From NCBI RefSeq assembly GCF_040567655.1, contig NZ_JBEXAC010000003.1, positions 372,001 through 436,000 on the forward strand: a stretch of 64,000 bases of DNA. The letters run 5' to 3'. This DNA is from Chitinophaga sp. H8 (GTDB lineage Bacteria > Bacteroidota > Bacteroidia > Chitinophagales > Chitinophagaceae). The translations under genes and the position numbers were made by a program. Numbering within the stretch: the first letter of the stretch is position 1; each line of letters starts with the position of its first letter. Under the pieces are notes generated by a model. It was not told the DNA's origin. It saw only the letters and a program-made list of their open reading frames with translations, and searched no databases. Positions 45,135 to 54,540 of this stretch are shown here, in pieces.

Positions 45135-46367
45135 TTAAGTATTGGCGAAAGTAGCCGTAAGCGCATCTGCCTTGTCCTCAATCCCGTAAAAGGAGAGTAG
45201 CTTTCTGATTACACCTTCCACCACTGCATCGGGGCAGGAGGCGCCGCTGGTAAGTAAAATGGTAACCTGGTCCTTAACTGGCAGGAACTTCCGGCTATGC
45301 AGTTCCTGTTTATGATGAAAGTCCCAGTGCAGCAGCTCTTCCGCATTCAGCAGCTTATCTTCTGCAGAAATAAAGTAGGTAGGAAGTTTTTCTTCGCACA
45401 GTTCTACCAGATGGGAAGTATTGGAGCTGTTATAGCCGCCTACTACGATGGCCATGTCGGCAGGTACCTGCAGCATACCGGTTACCGCACTTTGGTTATC
45501 ATTGGTAGCATAACACAGCGTGTCACGGGTATCGGCAAACCTTTCTCCTATGTTGTTTTCTGTTAATTGGTATTTTTCCATCATTACCTGACGGATATAA
45601 TCTGCAATGGCTTGTGTTTCTGTTGCCAGCATGGTAGTTTGATTCACGACCCCTACCCGTTGCAGGTCTTTTTCCACATCAAATCCGGGGGAATATTGTC
45701 CCTTAAAATACTGGTCAAATGCAGCTGCTGGTTTTTCACCGGTAATAAAGGTGGCCAGCTGCAGGGCTTCAGACATGTCCTTTACCACTATGGTAGCGGT
45801 ATTAAAGCGGCTGTGCGAAAAGGTTGCCCTGGTTTCTTCATGGTTGGGTTTGCCATGAACAATAACCGTATAGTCCTTTTTGCCTATCTGCTCGGCTTTA
45901 TTCCATACCCTTTCCACGAAGGGGCAGGTAGTATTATATTTCAAGGGCTCAATTCCGAGGGAGGACAGCTGGGATTCAATTTCCAGCGTAGTACCAAAAG
46001 CCGGGATGATGACGATATCTGTTTCATTCAGGCTTTCCCAGGGTACCAGTTGTTTTCCGCTGGTATCCATAATAAACTGAACACCCCTTTGCAGGAGATC
46101 ATTGTTTACATGTGGATTATGAATCATTTCACTGAGCAGGAATATTCTTTTGCCGGGATTTTCCTCTACCGTTTTAAAAGCTATTTCAATCGCATTTTCC
46201 ACACCATAGCAAAATCCAAAATGCCGGGCCAGCAAAATCTTCAATGGGCCAAAATCCAGGGTGGTAGGCGTAAAATCTTTTTTCATACGGTCCTGCTGCT
46301 TGCGGCTGTTTTTAATAGCACTGATCAGCGGACTACGATATATAACCGGAACTTCAAATGTTTTCAT
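45135..46367 (-). CDS. ispH: 4-hydroxy-3-methylbut-2-enyl diphosphate reductase
   Basis: 410 residues, longer than the ~316 of E. coli, as usual in Bacteroidota. IspH makes IPP and DMAPP in the last step of the MEP isoprenoid pathway using a 4Fe-4S cluster. Cluster ligands are Cys53 (GFCYGVENAI), Cys148 (NTTCPFVERVW) and Cys285 (DTLCYATNDNQ). The start follows the long N-terminus MKTFEVPVIYRSPLIS, characteristic of the Bacteroidota form. A perfect -7 box TAACTTTG lies only 7 nt before the start codon on the minus strand, so the mRNA may be leaderless or co-transcribed from the rhomboid gene 26 bp upstream. Confidence 0.96.
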   Translation of the reverse strand: MKTFEVPVIYRSPLISAIKNSRKQQDRMKKDFTPTTLDFGPLKILLARHFGFCYGVENAIEIAFKTVEENPGKRIFLLSEMIHNPHVNNDLLQRGVQFIMDTSGKQLVPWESLNETDIVIIPAFGTTLEIESQLSSLGIEPLKYNTTCPFVERVWNKAEQIGKKDYTVIVHGKPNHEETRATFSHSRFNTATIVVKDMSEALQLATFITGEKPAAAFDQYFKGQYSPGFDVEKDLQRVGVVNQTTMLATETQAIADYIRQVMMEKYQLTENNIGERFADTRDTLCYATNDNQSAVTGMLQVPADMAIVVGGYNSSNTSHLVELCEEKLPTYFISAEDKLLNAEELLHWDFHHKQELHSRKFLPVKDQVTILLTSGASCPDAVVEGVIRKLLSFYGIEDKADALTATFANT

Positions 46368-46373
46368 TGGTCA

Positions 46374-46381
46374 CAAAGTTA
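46374..46381 (-). promoter_or_regulatory. -7 box immediately before ispH
   Basis: The minus strand reads TAACTTTG, a perfect TAnnTTTG match, 7 nt from the ispH start codon. No clear -33 is present. If used, the transcript would have almost no leader. It lies in the 26-bp gap after the rhomboid gene. Confidence 0.35.
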
Positions 46382-46393
46382 AGGACTAATTGC

Positions 46394-47284
46394 TCATCTT
46401 TCCTTGCTGACCTTGTCCAGCCAGGCTTTTTCCTCATTGCTAAGGCTGTTATAGCCCTTTTCATTTATTTTGTCCAGGAGCAGGTCCAGTTTTGATTGCG
46501 GATTTTCATCGTTGTTCCTGACTACTTTCAAGGGTGATTTCTTAGGTTTAAACTTGCGTTCGGGTTGGCTTTTACGGGTACCGATATTGCTGATCATTTC
46601 AAAAAAACGGATCAGGGGATGACAGAGGTCCGTACCGCTTTGCAGTATTTTAATATAACAGAAGCCCATTAAAGCACCTCCCATATGCGCAATAATACCT
46701 CCCAGGTTGCCATCGGGAATGGATATCAGCCCCAATACAATCAAGGCAATCGCAATCCATTTCAAGCGGATACCACCAAAAAACAGCAGGCCGATTTCAT
46801 AGTTGGGCATTAGTGTGGCTGTTGCTACCAGTATACACATAACAGCCGCAGAAGCGCCCAGCATGGTGCCATCCACTGGCTGAGGCAGAAATAGATTATA
46901 ACAAAGCATATACAGCAAACCACCGGTAATACCTCCCAGCAGATATAGGGGAAGGATCCTGCGGTTGCCCAGAAAAGAGCGGAACAGATTGCCAAACCAG
47001 TAAAGATTCAGCATGTTAAAAAAGATATGAAAGATGCCTACGTGGCTAAACATGTAGGTAAACAGTCCCCAGGGTTTGGTAATAAATTGGGATAACTGGG
47101 AATGTAAGGTGATCTGATCATACACATAAACGGGAAACAGGCCGGGAAGCTGCGCCAGGTACCCTATCAGGCGTACCAGGTTAATTACCAGGAAGATGAT
47201 AATATTCCAGAACAACAGGTTATTCACCATGTTACCCTGTCTGAGCCAGTACCGTATGTCCGATTGAATTGAAGTTCCGTTCAT
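46394..47284 (-). CDS. Rhomboid-family intramembrane serine protease
   Basis: 296 residues with six TM helices (~22-45, 75-95, 105-130, 140-160, 170-190, 195-215). Rhomboid features include the HVGIFHIFFNMLNLYWFG segment, the catalytic Ser in LGASAAVM (GxSx) and the catalytic His in GGIIAHMGGALMGF. The C-terminal ~80 residues are soluble and end in a DUF6576-like tail (KLDLLLDKINEKGYNSLSNE). It cleaves TM segments of membrane substrates; none is identified. It is the first gene of a likely operon with ispH (26-bp gap). Confidence 0.92.
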   Translation of the reverse strand: MNGTSIQSDIRYWLRQGNMVNNLLFWNIIIFLVINLVRLIGYLAQLPGLFPVYVYDQITLHSQLSQFITKPWGLFTYMFSHVGIFHIFFNMLNLYWFGNLFRSFLGNRRILPLYLLGGITGGLLYMLCYNLFLPQPVDGTMLGASAAVMCILVATATLMPNYEIGLLFFGGIRLKWIAIALIVLGLISIPDGNLGGIIAHMGGALMGFCYIKILQSGTDLCHPLIRFFEMISNIGTRKSQPERKFKPKKSPLKVVRNNDENPQSKLDLLLDKINEKGYNSLSNEEKAWLDKVSKER

Positions 47285-47299
47285 ACCCGAAAATTACAG

Positions 47300-47307
47300 C
47301 AAATTTA
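47300..47307 (-). promoter_or_regulatory. -7 box of the rhomboid gene
   Basis: The minus strand reads TAAATTTG, a perfect TAnnTTTG match, 16 nt before the start codon of the rhomboid gene. No -33 TTG is evident. Confidence 0.4.
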
Positions 47308-47344
47308 GCATTCCTGTATACAGTAAAAGCGGGTATCTTAAAAG

Positions 47345-47352
47345 TACTTTTG
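47345..47352 (+). promoter_or_regulatory. -7 box of the ECF sigma gene
   Basis: TACTTTTG is a perfect TAnnTTTG match 54 nt before the sigma factor start codon; a second box-like TATCTTTA lies near 47379-47386. The -33 element is not evident. Confidence 0.4.
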
Positions 47353-47405
47353 TATCCACTTTTTATTATCAGGAGTTACTATCTTTATCTCCGGATCAAT
47401 ATTGC

Positions 47406-48011
47406 ATGATGCATCAGGGGGATGAGAAAGGAACTTTAGTGCTTTTACAACAGGGTAACGTCGCTGCCTTCAGGGAGATATATGCACGTTATTATTCCGC
47501 TCTGTATAATTATGCGTTGGGTATGGTAAAAATCCCTGCCCTGGCAGAAGATGTTGTGCAGGATGTTTTTCTTAAAATATGGGAGGTCAGGGCGCGTATT
47601 AATCCTTCCTTATCCTTTACAGCCTACCTGTACCGTATTGCCCGTAATAATATATTCAAACGCTGGAAGAAGATCGCTGTAGACCAGCAGCTTCGCGACC
47701 AGGTAATGTTACAACTTTCAGCTAATGCCAATAGCGGGAGTGCCGAATTACAGGTGCAATGGAAAGCCTACCAGGAGTTGTTAAATAAAGCAGTAGATAA
47801 TTTGCCCCCCCAGCGTAAACGCGTATATCAGTTATGCCGCGAAGACGGTAGAACCTACGAAGAAACAGCCAATGAACTGGGTATTTCCAAGCATACTGTT
47901 AAAGAGCATATGACCCTTGCCACACGCTATATCCGGGAATATTTTTACCGGCATGCCGGTATTTCTCTGGCGTTGCTGGCTGCTATTCTGGAAACCCCGG
48001 ACCACCTTTAA
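47406..48011 (+). CDS. ECF RNA polymerase sigma factor (PUL-type)
   Basis: 201 residues. Region 2 with FREIYARYYSALYNYALG and AEDVVQDVFLKIWEV binds core RNA polymerase and the -10 region. Region 4 with LPPQRKRVYQLCREDGRTYEETANELGISKHTVKEHM contains the DNA-binding HTH. It is the Bacteroidota extracytoplasmic sigma type that works with FecR-like anti-sigma factors and a TonB-dependent transporter carrying an STN domain. It is directly followed by the FecR gene and the SusCD locus, so it probably activates transcription of that locus on binding of the sugar ligand. Confidence 0.94.
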   Translation: MMHQGDEKGTLVLLQQGNVAAFREIYARYYSALYNYALGMVKIPALAEDVVQDVFLKIWEVRARINPSLSFTAYLYRIARNNIFKRWKKIAVDQQLRDQVMLQLSANANSGSAELQVQWKAYQELLNKAVDNLPPQRKRVYQLCREDGRTYEETANELGISKHTVKEHMTLATRYIREYFYRHAGISLALLAAILETPDHL

Positions 48012-48113
48012 ATTTTTTTTTAGAAGCGACCCACCCCTTTTCCGAAAAATGGGATATATATAACTATGCATCCGGCAGAAGAGGCCGGCATTTATAGTGC
48101 TGATTTAAATTCC

Positions 48114-49310
48114 ATGGAAAAAAACGACCAATATTATCAGGGGCTGTTAGATAAATATGCGGACAATGCCTGCAGTCCGGAAGAAGCCGCTGAGCTATTC
48201 CGGTATTTCGGTGAAGCTGGAGCTAACAGGCTGCTGTTGAAGCAGCTCCGGGAACAATTTAATCAATCATTGTTATATCCATATCCTGATATGCCGGAAG
48301 AGCAGCGCCAACGGATGGAAGAACGCCTGTTGCGGCAGATAAACCCGGCAAAGCCCATCCCGCTATACCGGAACAAGTGGTGGCAAATGGCTGCGGCCGT
48401 GGCGCTGCTGGTTATCTGTGGCAGCATTTACTTATGGCATTCCCATCCGGCTGCCCAGGCGCCCGCTATTACCACAGCCCAACCCATAGTGGCAAACCCG
48501 CAGGTAGTGCCAGGAACAAACAAGGCGGTGCTTACCTTGTCGGACGGCAGTACTGTTGCGCTGGATAGTACGGGCACCAGTATGCTTGCCATGCAGGGAA
48601 GTGCCCGGATCAGACAACAGGGGGGCAGTCTCGTTTATGATGTAGCTGGTGCAAATACTTCCCCGGCATATAATACCATACATACTCCAAGAGGCGGACA
48701 ATACAAACTGGTACTCTCCGATGGTAGCCGTGTATGGCTCAACGCTGCCTCCTCCCTTCGTTTTCCTGCAGCTTTTGCTAAAGGAGAAAGAGTGGTGCAA
48801 CTGAATGGAGAAGCCTATTTCGAAATAAATGAAGATGCTAAAAGACCTTTCCGGGTGGAATTAAACAATAATCAGTCGATTATGGTATTGGGTACACATT
48901 TTAACGTAATGGCCTACGACGACGAACAAGCCGTGCGCACTACCCTGCTTGCAGGAAAGGTTAAAGTAACCCGGGATCACTTTAGTGAATTATTGCAACC
49001 CGGACAGCAGGCAACGCTGAACAAGCATAAGCCTGGCATTGATATCGCCGGTCATGTCAACCTGGAAGAAGTAATGGCCTGGAAAAACGGCATGTTCCAA
49101 TTTGAAGGAAACGATATTCACACCGTTATGCGGCAGATAAGCCGCTGGTATAATACCAATGTGGTATTTGCGCCACGGGTAAATGAAAATGCACATTTCT
49201 GGGGAGCTATCTCCCGGAATGCAGATATATCAGAAGTATTACAGGTATTGGAAATGACGGAAGAAGTCCATTTCAAAATAGAAAACGGCACTATCAATGT
49301 ATTGCCATAA
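48114..49310 (+). CDS. FecR-family anti-sigma factor
   Basis: The start is placed at the Met of MEKNDQYYQGLLDKYAD; an open extension to 48066 overlaps the leader. ~398 residues: a cytoplasmic N-terminal anti-sigma segment (~85 residues), one TM helix (WQMAAAVALLVICGSIYLW), then a periplasmic FecR domain (QYKLVLSDGSRVWLNAASSL, VVQLNGEAYFEINEDAKRPF) and a C-terminal STN-interacting domain (MAWKNGMFQFEGNDIHTVMR, YNTNVVF). It holds the sigma factor inactive until the SusC STN domain signals. It sits between the sigma gene and SusC, the usual order. Confidence 0.94.
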   Translation: MEKNDQYYQGLLDKYADNACSPEEAAELFRYFGEAGANRLLLKQLREQFNQSLLYPYPDMPEEQRQRMEERLLRQINPAKPIPLYRNKWWQMAAAVALLVICGSIYLWHSHPAAQAPAITTAQPIVANPQVVPGTNKAVLTLSDGSTVALDSTGTSMLAMQGSARIRQQGGSLVYDVAGANTSPAYNTIHTPRGGQYKLVLSDGSRVWLNAASSLRFPAAFAKGERVVQLNGEAYFEINEDAKRPFRVELNNNQSIMVLGTHFNVMAYDDEQAVRTTLLAGKVKVTRDHFSELLQPGQQATLNKHKPGIDIAGHVNLEEVMAWKNGMFQFEGNDIHTVMRQISRWYNTNVVFAPRVNENAHFWGAISRNADISEVLQVLEMTEEVHFKIENGTINVLP

Positions 49311-49371
49311 TCACCATTATCCATCTATAAAAATGTATACTATGGGGCCATAAAATGCGGCCTGAAGAAAA

Positions 49372-49399
49372 CCGGCTCCCGACGGGAATCAGGAGCCGG
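49372..49399 (+). promoter_or_regulatory. Hairpin in the SusC leader
   Basis: CCGGCTCC/GGAGCCGG (49372-49379 with 49392-49399) forms an 8-bp perfect stem with a 12-nt loop, 67 bp before the SusC start, in the 156-bp FecR-SusC gap. There is no T-run. It may attenuate or stabilise the transcript. Confidence 0.5.
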
Positions 49400-49466
49400 C
49401 TGATATCGGCCAAAGATCTACAATCGCTTACGACAACTGCTATCGTTTTACCGACAATACAAATGT

Positions 49467-52400
49467 ATGAATTTAAAGATTTTGCTCAAAGAGGGCAAGC
49501 CACTTCGTTATGCCTGCCCATTATCAACCAAAGCACTCTTAATTATGAAAGTAGCTTTCTTGTTTATACTGATCCCGTTACTTCAGGTAAGCGCCAGGAG
49601 CTATTCACAAACGGTGACGATCTCCTTTCAACATGCATCCCTGGATCAGATTTTCAAAGAAATACGAAAACAAACAGGATATAAATTTTTCTATACAGAA
49701 GAACAACTGGCCGGCACGCACAACGTCAGTGCCACTTTTACAGCAACTCCGCTGCAAAAGGTGCTGGAGCAGTGCTTCCGGGAACAACCTGTTGCGTACT
49801 CCATTCTGAAGAATACGGTGGTTGTCCGCCGTAAAAAAATAGAAAACAAAAGTGAAATACCTGCCCAGGTTCGTATTACCGGTACCGTAACTGATGCCTC
49901 CACCGGAAAACCGTTACCGGGAGTAAGTGTTCAGGTAAAAGGCACCTCCACAGGCGTGGCCACTAATGAACAGGGTGGCTTTACCTTGACGGTGGCAGAT
50001 GGTGCTGTGCTGGTAATATCTTATCTCGGCTATCTCAAAAAAGAAGTTACCGTGAATGGGCAAACAGTCATCAACGTATCGCTGGAACTTGCTAATGAAA
50101 GCCTGGATCAAGTAGTGGTAGTAGGCTATGGCATGCAAAGCAAAGCCAAAGTAATTGGTGCAGTTTCACAGGTTGCTGGTAAAGATGTTAACAACCGTGC
50201 AGTACCACAACTGTCACAGGCGCTCACCGGACAAGTACCAGGTGTGACGATCGTACAACGTACCGGACAACCTGGTGTGAATGGCAACAGTATACAGATC
50301 CGTGGTATCGGTTCTTTCGGGGGATCACCAGATGCACTGATCCTGGTAGATGGTATACCTGTAAATAATCTGAACAACATCGATCCTAACGATGTAGAAA
50401 GTATTTCTGTACTTAAAGATGCTTCTGCTGCCGCTATTTACGGTGCACGCGCAGCCAACGGAGTAATACTTGTTACCACGAAAACCAGTAAAAGCGGTGA
50501 TAAAACCAAGGTAAGCTATAATGGTTATGTGGGTACTCAAAGGGCTACTGCCTATCCCGACTTTGTAGACTCATGGGAGTATGCTACCATGATGAATGAA
50601 GCCGTACCGGGCTCCTATACGCCGGAGCAGATTCAGAAATACAGAGATGGCAGTGATCCCGACAACTATCCCAATGCAAAATATACAGACCTGGTATTCA
50701 AAAAATCGACATTGCAAACAGGGCATAATATTTCTCTTTCCAATGCTGGTAAAAATACCCAGTACCTGCTCTCCTTTGGTTACCTGTATCAAAACGGTAT
50801 CGTGATGAAGAATGATTTCAACAGGTATAATGTGCGGTTGAATATGACCAGCAACATTAACTCCCGGTTGAAACTCACCACCCGGCTGACTGCCGTGCAA
50901 ACAAATGACAAACAGCCTGCGCCACCAGCTACCCTCGACTTTAATGACATGATCACCATTATCAGTCAGGTAATAAGAGTACCACCGGTATTCGCAAACA
51001 AATTAAGCAATGGCGATTGGGGACTTGGAGTAGCCAGTAAAGGAACACCTGTTTCTTATTTAGATAATGCTTCTTTTTATAAGAAACGTACCACAGACCT
51101 CAGCGCTAATTTGCGGCTGGATTGGAATGTTACAGATGATCTGAAGCTATCTGCTATTGGTGGTTACACACAACTTGCGGGTAGCGGGCAACGATTCCTG
51201 TCGCTTCAACGGCTGAACGCCAATGTTACAATTGGCCCGGCCAACCTGATACAATTTAATGATGCCACTACCTATAAAACTTTACAGCAACTGGCAGAAT
51301 ACCATAAAAGATTTGGTAATCACGATATCACCGTACTGGCAGGGCACTCATTCGAATCCTCTTACCGGGATACGGCTACGCTTTCGCGTAGCGGATTTCC
51401 CAGCAATGACCTTACCCAGATCAATGCCGGATCTATCAATGGGCAAACGAATAATGGTACTGCCAGCGAATGGGCATTGAATTCCTATTTTGGACGTGTG
51501 CAATACAGCTTCGATAATAAATATTTATTGGAAGGCTCCATCAGGTATGATGGTTCCTCCCGTTTTCCGCTGAGCCTCAGATATGCTGCCTTCCCCTCTG
51601 TAGCGGCAGGCTGGCGACTGGGACAAGAACGGTTTATTGCGGATAATATTAAGTGGATAGACGAACTGAAAGTAAAAGCCTCTTATGGCGTACTTGGAAA
51701 TCAGAATATTGGTAATTATCCCTATCAGAATATATTGGTGGCCAACAGTAACACCAGCTATCCTTTTGGTGGCACTATCATGACGGGTGCTGCACGCACT
51801 ACGCTCACAGACAGCACTATACACTGGGAATCCACCCGTACTACTGATGCAGGGATGGAAGTAAGTGTACTAAATAAACTATTTACCTTCAGTGCTACTT
51901 ATTTTGATAAATATACCTACAACATCTTGGTAGCACCGGTAGGGAGTGTTTCTAATGTGCTGGGGTTTCTGGTAGGCGCCCAGAACTCAGCTAAGTTGAA
52001 GAACAGTGGATGGGAATTTACAGTAGGCCATCAGCGCAGTATAGGCCAGGTTGCTTATAGTATAAATGCTAACCTGTCTATCATTAACAATAAGGTGATA
52101 GACCTCGGTGTGGGTAACATCAAACAGCCTAACGGACTCACCGGTAACGGTAACAATCTTTTTATTGGTTATCCGATGGGAGCTTACTATGGACTGGTAG
52201 CAGATGGTCTGTTCACCAGTCAGGCTGATATAGATGCTTATGCCAGCCAAACAGCTGTCAACCCTAATCCTCATCCGGGCGACATCCGCTATAAAGACAT
52301 CAGTGGGCCGGACGGTGTACCCGATGGCAAGGTGGATGCCATCTATGACCGGACTGTTTTAGGGAGCACTATTCCCAGGTATATATATGGTATTAATCTC

Positions 52401-52862
52401 GGCGCCAATTATAAGAATTTTGATCTCTCTGTTTTACTGCAGGGGGTGGCTGATGTAAAGGGCAGACTGGAAGGATTCGCCGGCTATGCCTTTTATGGTA
52501 ATGGTAATATACAACGCTGGCAGGTAGATGGCCGCTGGAGAGCAGATGCGCCAGACGCCAATGCTACCTATCCCCGCCTAGAACAGCTTAGTAGCCTTGG
52601 TTCTCCAAATACCAGTCAAATTTCATCTTACTGGCTGAGGAATGCATCTTACCTGCGGATAAAAAATGTACAACTGGGCTATAATCTGCCGGAGCATTTG
52701 TTACAGAAATGTAAGATCCAGCATTTGCGCATATATGCCAGCGGAGAAAACCTGTTCACTTTTAACAAGTATCCTAAGGGATGGGACCCGGAAATCAATA
52801 CCAACGGTTACTATTATCCGATACTGGCAAATTACACAATAGGTGTAAATGTTAATTTCTGA
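49467..52862 (+). CDS. SusC/RagA-family TonB-dependent outer-membrane transporter with STN domain
   Basis: 1131 residues. The long N-terminus (MNLKILLKEGKPLRYACPL) with a signal peptide ending near ARSYSQ is typical of Chitinophaga-type SusC proteins. Then come an STN domain (~55-115, VTISFQHASLDQIFKEIRKQ), a carboxypeptidase-regulatory-like domain (~135-215, GTVTDASTGKPLPGVSVQVK), a TonB-box-like ESLDQVVVVGYGMQ, the plug (ALTGQVPGVTIVQRTGQPG, IRGIGSFGGSPDALILVDG) and the 22-strand barrel ending in YTIGVNVNF. It imports oligosaccharides captured by SusD. The STN domain couples it to the FecR/sigma pair upstream. The stop overlaps the SusD reading region by 14 bp (SusD start 52879 chosen). Confidence 0.96.
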   Translation: MNLKILLKEGKPLRYACPLSTKALLIMKVAFLFILIPLLQVSARSYSQTVTISFQHASLDQIFKEIRKQTGYKFFYTEEQLAGTHNVSATFTATPLQKVLEQCFREQPVAYSILKNTVVVRRKKIENKSEIPAQVRITGTVTDASTGKPLPGVSVQVKGTSTGVATNEQGGFTLTVADGAVLVISYLGYLKKEVTVNGQTVINVSLELANESLDQVVVVGYGMQSKAKVIGAVSQVAGKDVNNRAVPQLSQALTGQVPGVTIVQRTGQPGVNGNSIQIRGIGSFGGSPDALILVDGIPVNNLNNIDPNDVESISVLKDASAAAIYGARAANGVILVTTKTSKSGDKTKVSYNGYVGTQRATAYPDFVDSWEYATMMNEAVPGSYTPEQIQKYRDGSDPDNYPNAKYTDLVFKKSTLQTGHNISLSNAGKNTQYLLSFGYLYQNGIVMKNDFNRYNVRLNMTSNINSRLKLTTRLTAVQTNDKQPAPPATLDFNDMITIISQVIRVPPVFANKLSNGDWGLGVASKGTPVSYLDNASFYKKRTTDLSANLRLDWNVTDDLKLSAIGGYTQLAGSGQRFLSLQRLNANVTIGPANLIQFNDATTYKTLQQLAEYHKRFGNHDITVLAGHSFESSYRDTATLSRSGFPSNDLTQINAGSINGQTNNGTASEWALNSYFGRVQYSFDNKYLLEGSIRYDGSSRFPLSLRYAAFPSVAAGWRLGQERFIADNIKWIDELKVKASYGVLGNQNIGNYPYQNILVANSNTSYPFGGTIMTGAARTTLTDSTIHWESTRTTDAGMEVSVLNKLFTFSATYFDKYTYNILVAPVGSVSNVLGFLVGAQNSAKLKNSGWEFTVGHQRSIGQVAYSINANLSIINNKVIDLGVGNIKQPNGLTGNGNNLFIGYPMGAYYGLVADGLFTSQADIDAYASQTAVNPNPHPGDIRYKDISGPDGVPDGKVDAIYDRTVLGSTIPRYIYGINLGANYKNFDLSVLLQGVADVKGRLEGFAGYAFYGNGNIQRWQVDGRWRADAPDANATYPRLEQLSSLGSPNTSQISSYWLRNASYLRIKNVQLGYNLPEHLLQKCKIQHLRIYASGENLFTFNKYPKGWDPEINTNGYYYPILANYTIGVNVNF

Positions 52863-52878
52863 TCTAAAAAACAAAACT

Positions 52879-54534
52879 ATGCGCTTTTCATATAGTAAAC
52901 TATTTCTCTTCACCGCGATCACTTCGTTGTTCTTCACGGCGTGTAAAAAAGACCTAAATAAACAGCCACTGGACCAGTTCGCCAATGAAACTTTCTGGAC
53001 CAGTGAAAATAATGCGTTGCTGGCACTGGCAGCAGTTTACCGCGGAGGTATCCAGATGAGTGCTATGCCTGCCACCGGTGCAGAGTATTCTGCTACTGAC
53101 TGGTGGTCATATCACGGCCTGCTTTTTCTCGAATTTGCTACAGACAACGCATATGACCGGCGTGGAGATAATTCCGGATACTCGCAGCTTACCAATGGCA
53201 CGCTTACTTCTTCCAACAGTTATCTCGCCAATTATTGGAATGCCAGTTATGCACGTATTGCCCGGTGCAATTTTTTTCTGGAAAACATTGGTAAAACACC
53301 CATGAGTGCAGAAAAGATTGCAAGGATGAGTGCCGAGGCCCGCTTTATAAGGGCCTGCCAGTACTTTTATCTCTCTCAGTACTGGGGAGCTGTACCGCTG
53401 GTTACACATACACTGTCGCCTCAGCAGGCCAATACTGTAACCAAAGCAACCCGTGCAGTGGTTGCCAAATTTGCTATCGATGAATTTTCGGAGATCGCCG
53501 CTTTATTGCCCCGGCAGAAAGATCTGCCAGCCAGTGAACGCGGAAGAGCCACCGCGCAGGCTGCACTGGCTTTTAAAGGTCGCACCCAGTTGGGCGAACA
53601 ACTGTTTCAGGAAGCTGCGGCTACTTATAAAACAATCATAGATTTTAATGATAATTCCATTGATCCTAATTTCGAAAGTTTATTCAATGGAACAAATGAA
53701 AGCAGTTCCGAGATTATCTTCGCCACCCAATATTTGCAGGATGTGGCGCCCAATGCGATGATGCAACATGACTATCCCCGCACACTGGGAGGCTTCCATA
53801 TCTTTTGCCCACTTGGCAGCCTGGTGGAATCTTTTGAATTTAATGACGGCACTCCTTTCTCGTTTACAGATCCCCGTTATAATCCACTTGACCTGGGACA
53901 AAACCGGGACGCCCGTTTGAAATATACCGTGTTGTATAATCTGCAGAATTTTAAAAACTTCAGATATATCACACACCCGGACTCTGCAGCATCTCAGGAC
54001 CAGCTAACGCTTACCAAACAGGCTACCCGCACCGGCTTCTGTAACAAGAAATTCAACTCCGAAGTGTTTTCCGGAGACCTGCAGAATTCAGGGATCGATC
54101 TTCCCGTTATCCGTTATGCAGAGATACTGTTAAGCTACCTGGAAGCAAAGCTGGAAGCTGGTGATGGCATTGATCAAGGCCTGCTGAATGCTACGATTAA
54201 TAAGGTGAGAGGCCGCAGTACAGTGAATATGCCCGGGATAACAGTTACTGATCGCGCACAACTGCGGGTACTGCTTCGGCGGGAAAGGCGCAACGAACTT
54301 GCTTTTGAAGGCATTCGTCTGTGGGACTTGCTCCGTTGGAAAACAGCTGCGCAGGTACTGCAGGGAGATTTCTATGGTGCACCCTATCCTGGTGCTCAGA
54401 ACCTCAGAATGAAAGGAACAACACCTGATCCTTACAGCCGCTGGTATGTAACCTCTAAAGCTTTCAGAGCCGGAACAGATGAGGTATGGCCTATCCCGCA
54501 GGGGGAAGTAGATATTAACCCTAACCTTAAATAA
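52879..54534 (+). CDS. SusD/RagB-family glycan-binding lipoprotein
   Basis: 551 residues from the Met of MRFSYSKLFLF. The lipobox SLFFTAC places Cys22 at the start of the mature protein, followed by KKDLNKQPLDQFANETFWTS, the usual SusD opening. The body has the SusD-type helical scaffold with TPR-like repeats (NYWNASYARIARCNFFLENI, ARFIRACQYFYLSQYWGAVP, AALAFKGRTQLGEQLFQEAA) and the C-terminal RRERRNELAFEGIRLWDLLRW motif, ending in a NPNLK-type tail. It binds the substrate at the surface and passes it to SusC. The glycan is unknown. The gene is 6 bp before the first sulfatase, so the desulfation set is in the same operon. Confidence 0.95.
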   Translation: MRFSYSKLFLFTAITSLFFTACKKDLNKQPLDQFANETFWTSENNALLALAAVYRGGIQMSAMPATGAEYSATDWWSYHGLLFLEFATDNAYDRRGDNSGYSQLTNGTLTSSNSYLANYWNASYARIARCNFFLENIGKTPMSAEKIARMSAEARFIRACQYFYLSQYWGAVPLVTHTLSPQQANTVTKATRAVVAKFAIDEFSEIAALLPRQKDLPASERGRATAQAALAFKGRTQLGEQLFQEAAATYKTIIDFNDNSIDPNFESLFNGTNESSSEIIFATQYLQDVAPNAMMQHDYPRTLGGFHIFCPLGSLVESFEFNDGTPFSFTDPRYNPLDLGQNRDARLKYTVLYNLQNFKNFRYITHPDSAASQDQLTLTKQATRTGFCNKKFNSEVFSGDLQNSGIDLPVIRYAEILLSYLEAKLEAGDGIDQGLLNATINKVRGRSTVNMPGITVTDRAQLRVLLRRERRNELAFEGIRLWDLLRWKTAAQVLQGDFYGAPYPGAQNLRMKGTTPDPYSRWYVTSKAFRAGTDEVWPIPQGEVDINPNLK

Positions 54535-54540
54535 TTACGC

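Noticed and set aside
45567..46382. 271-residue antisense frame opposite ispH
   Set aside because: Shadow of ispH; no family features.
49355..49684. 109-residue frame overlapping the SusC start
   Set aside because: It overlaps SusC out of frame, begins in the hairpin leader and has no recognisable content.
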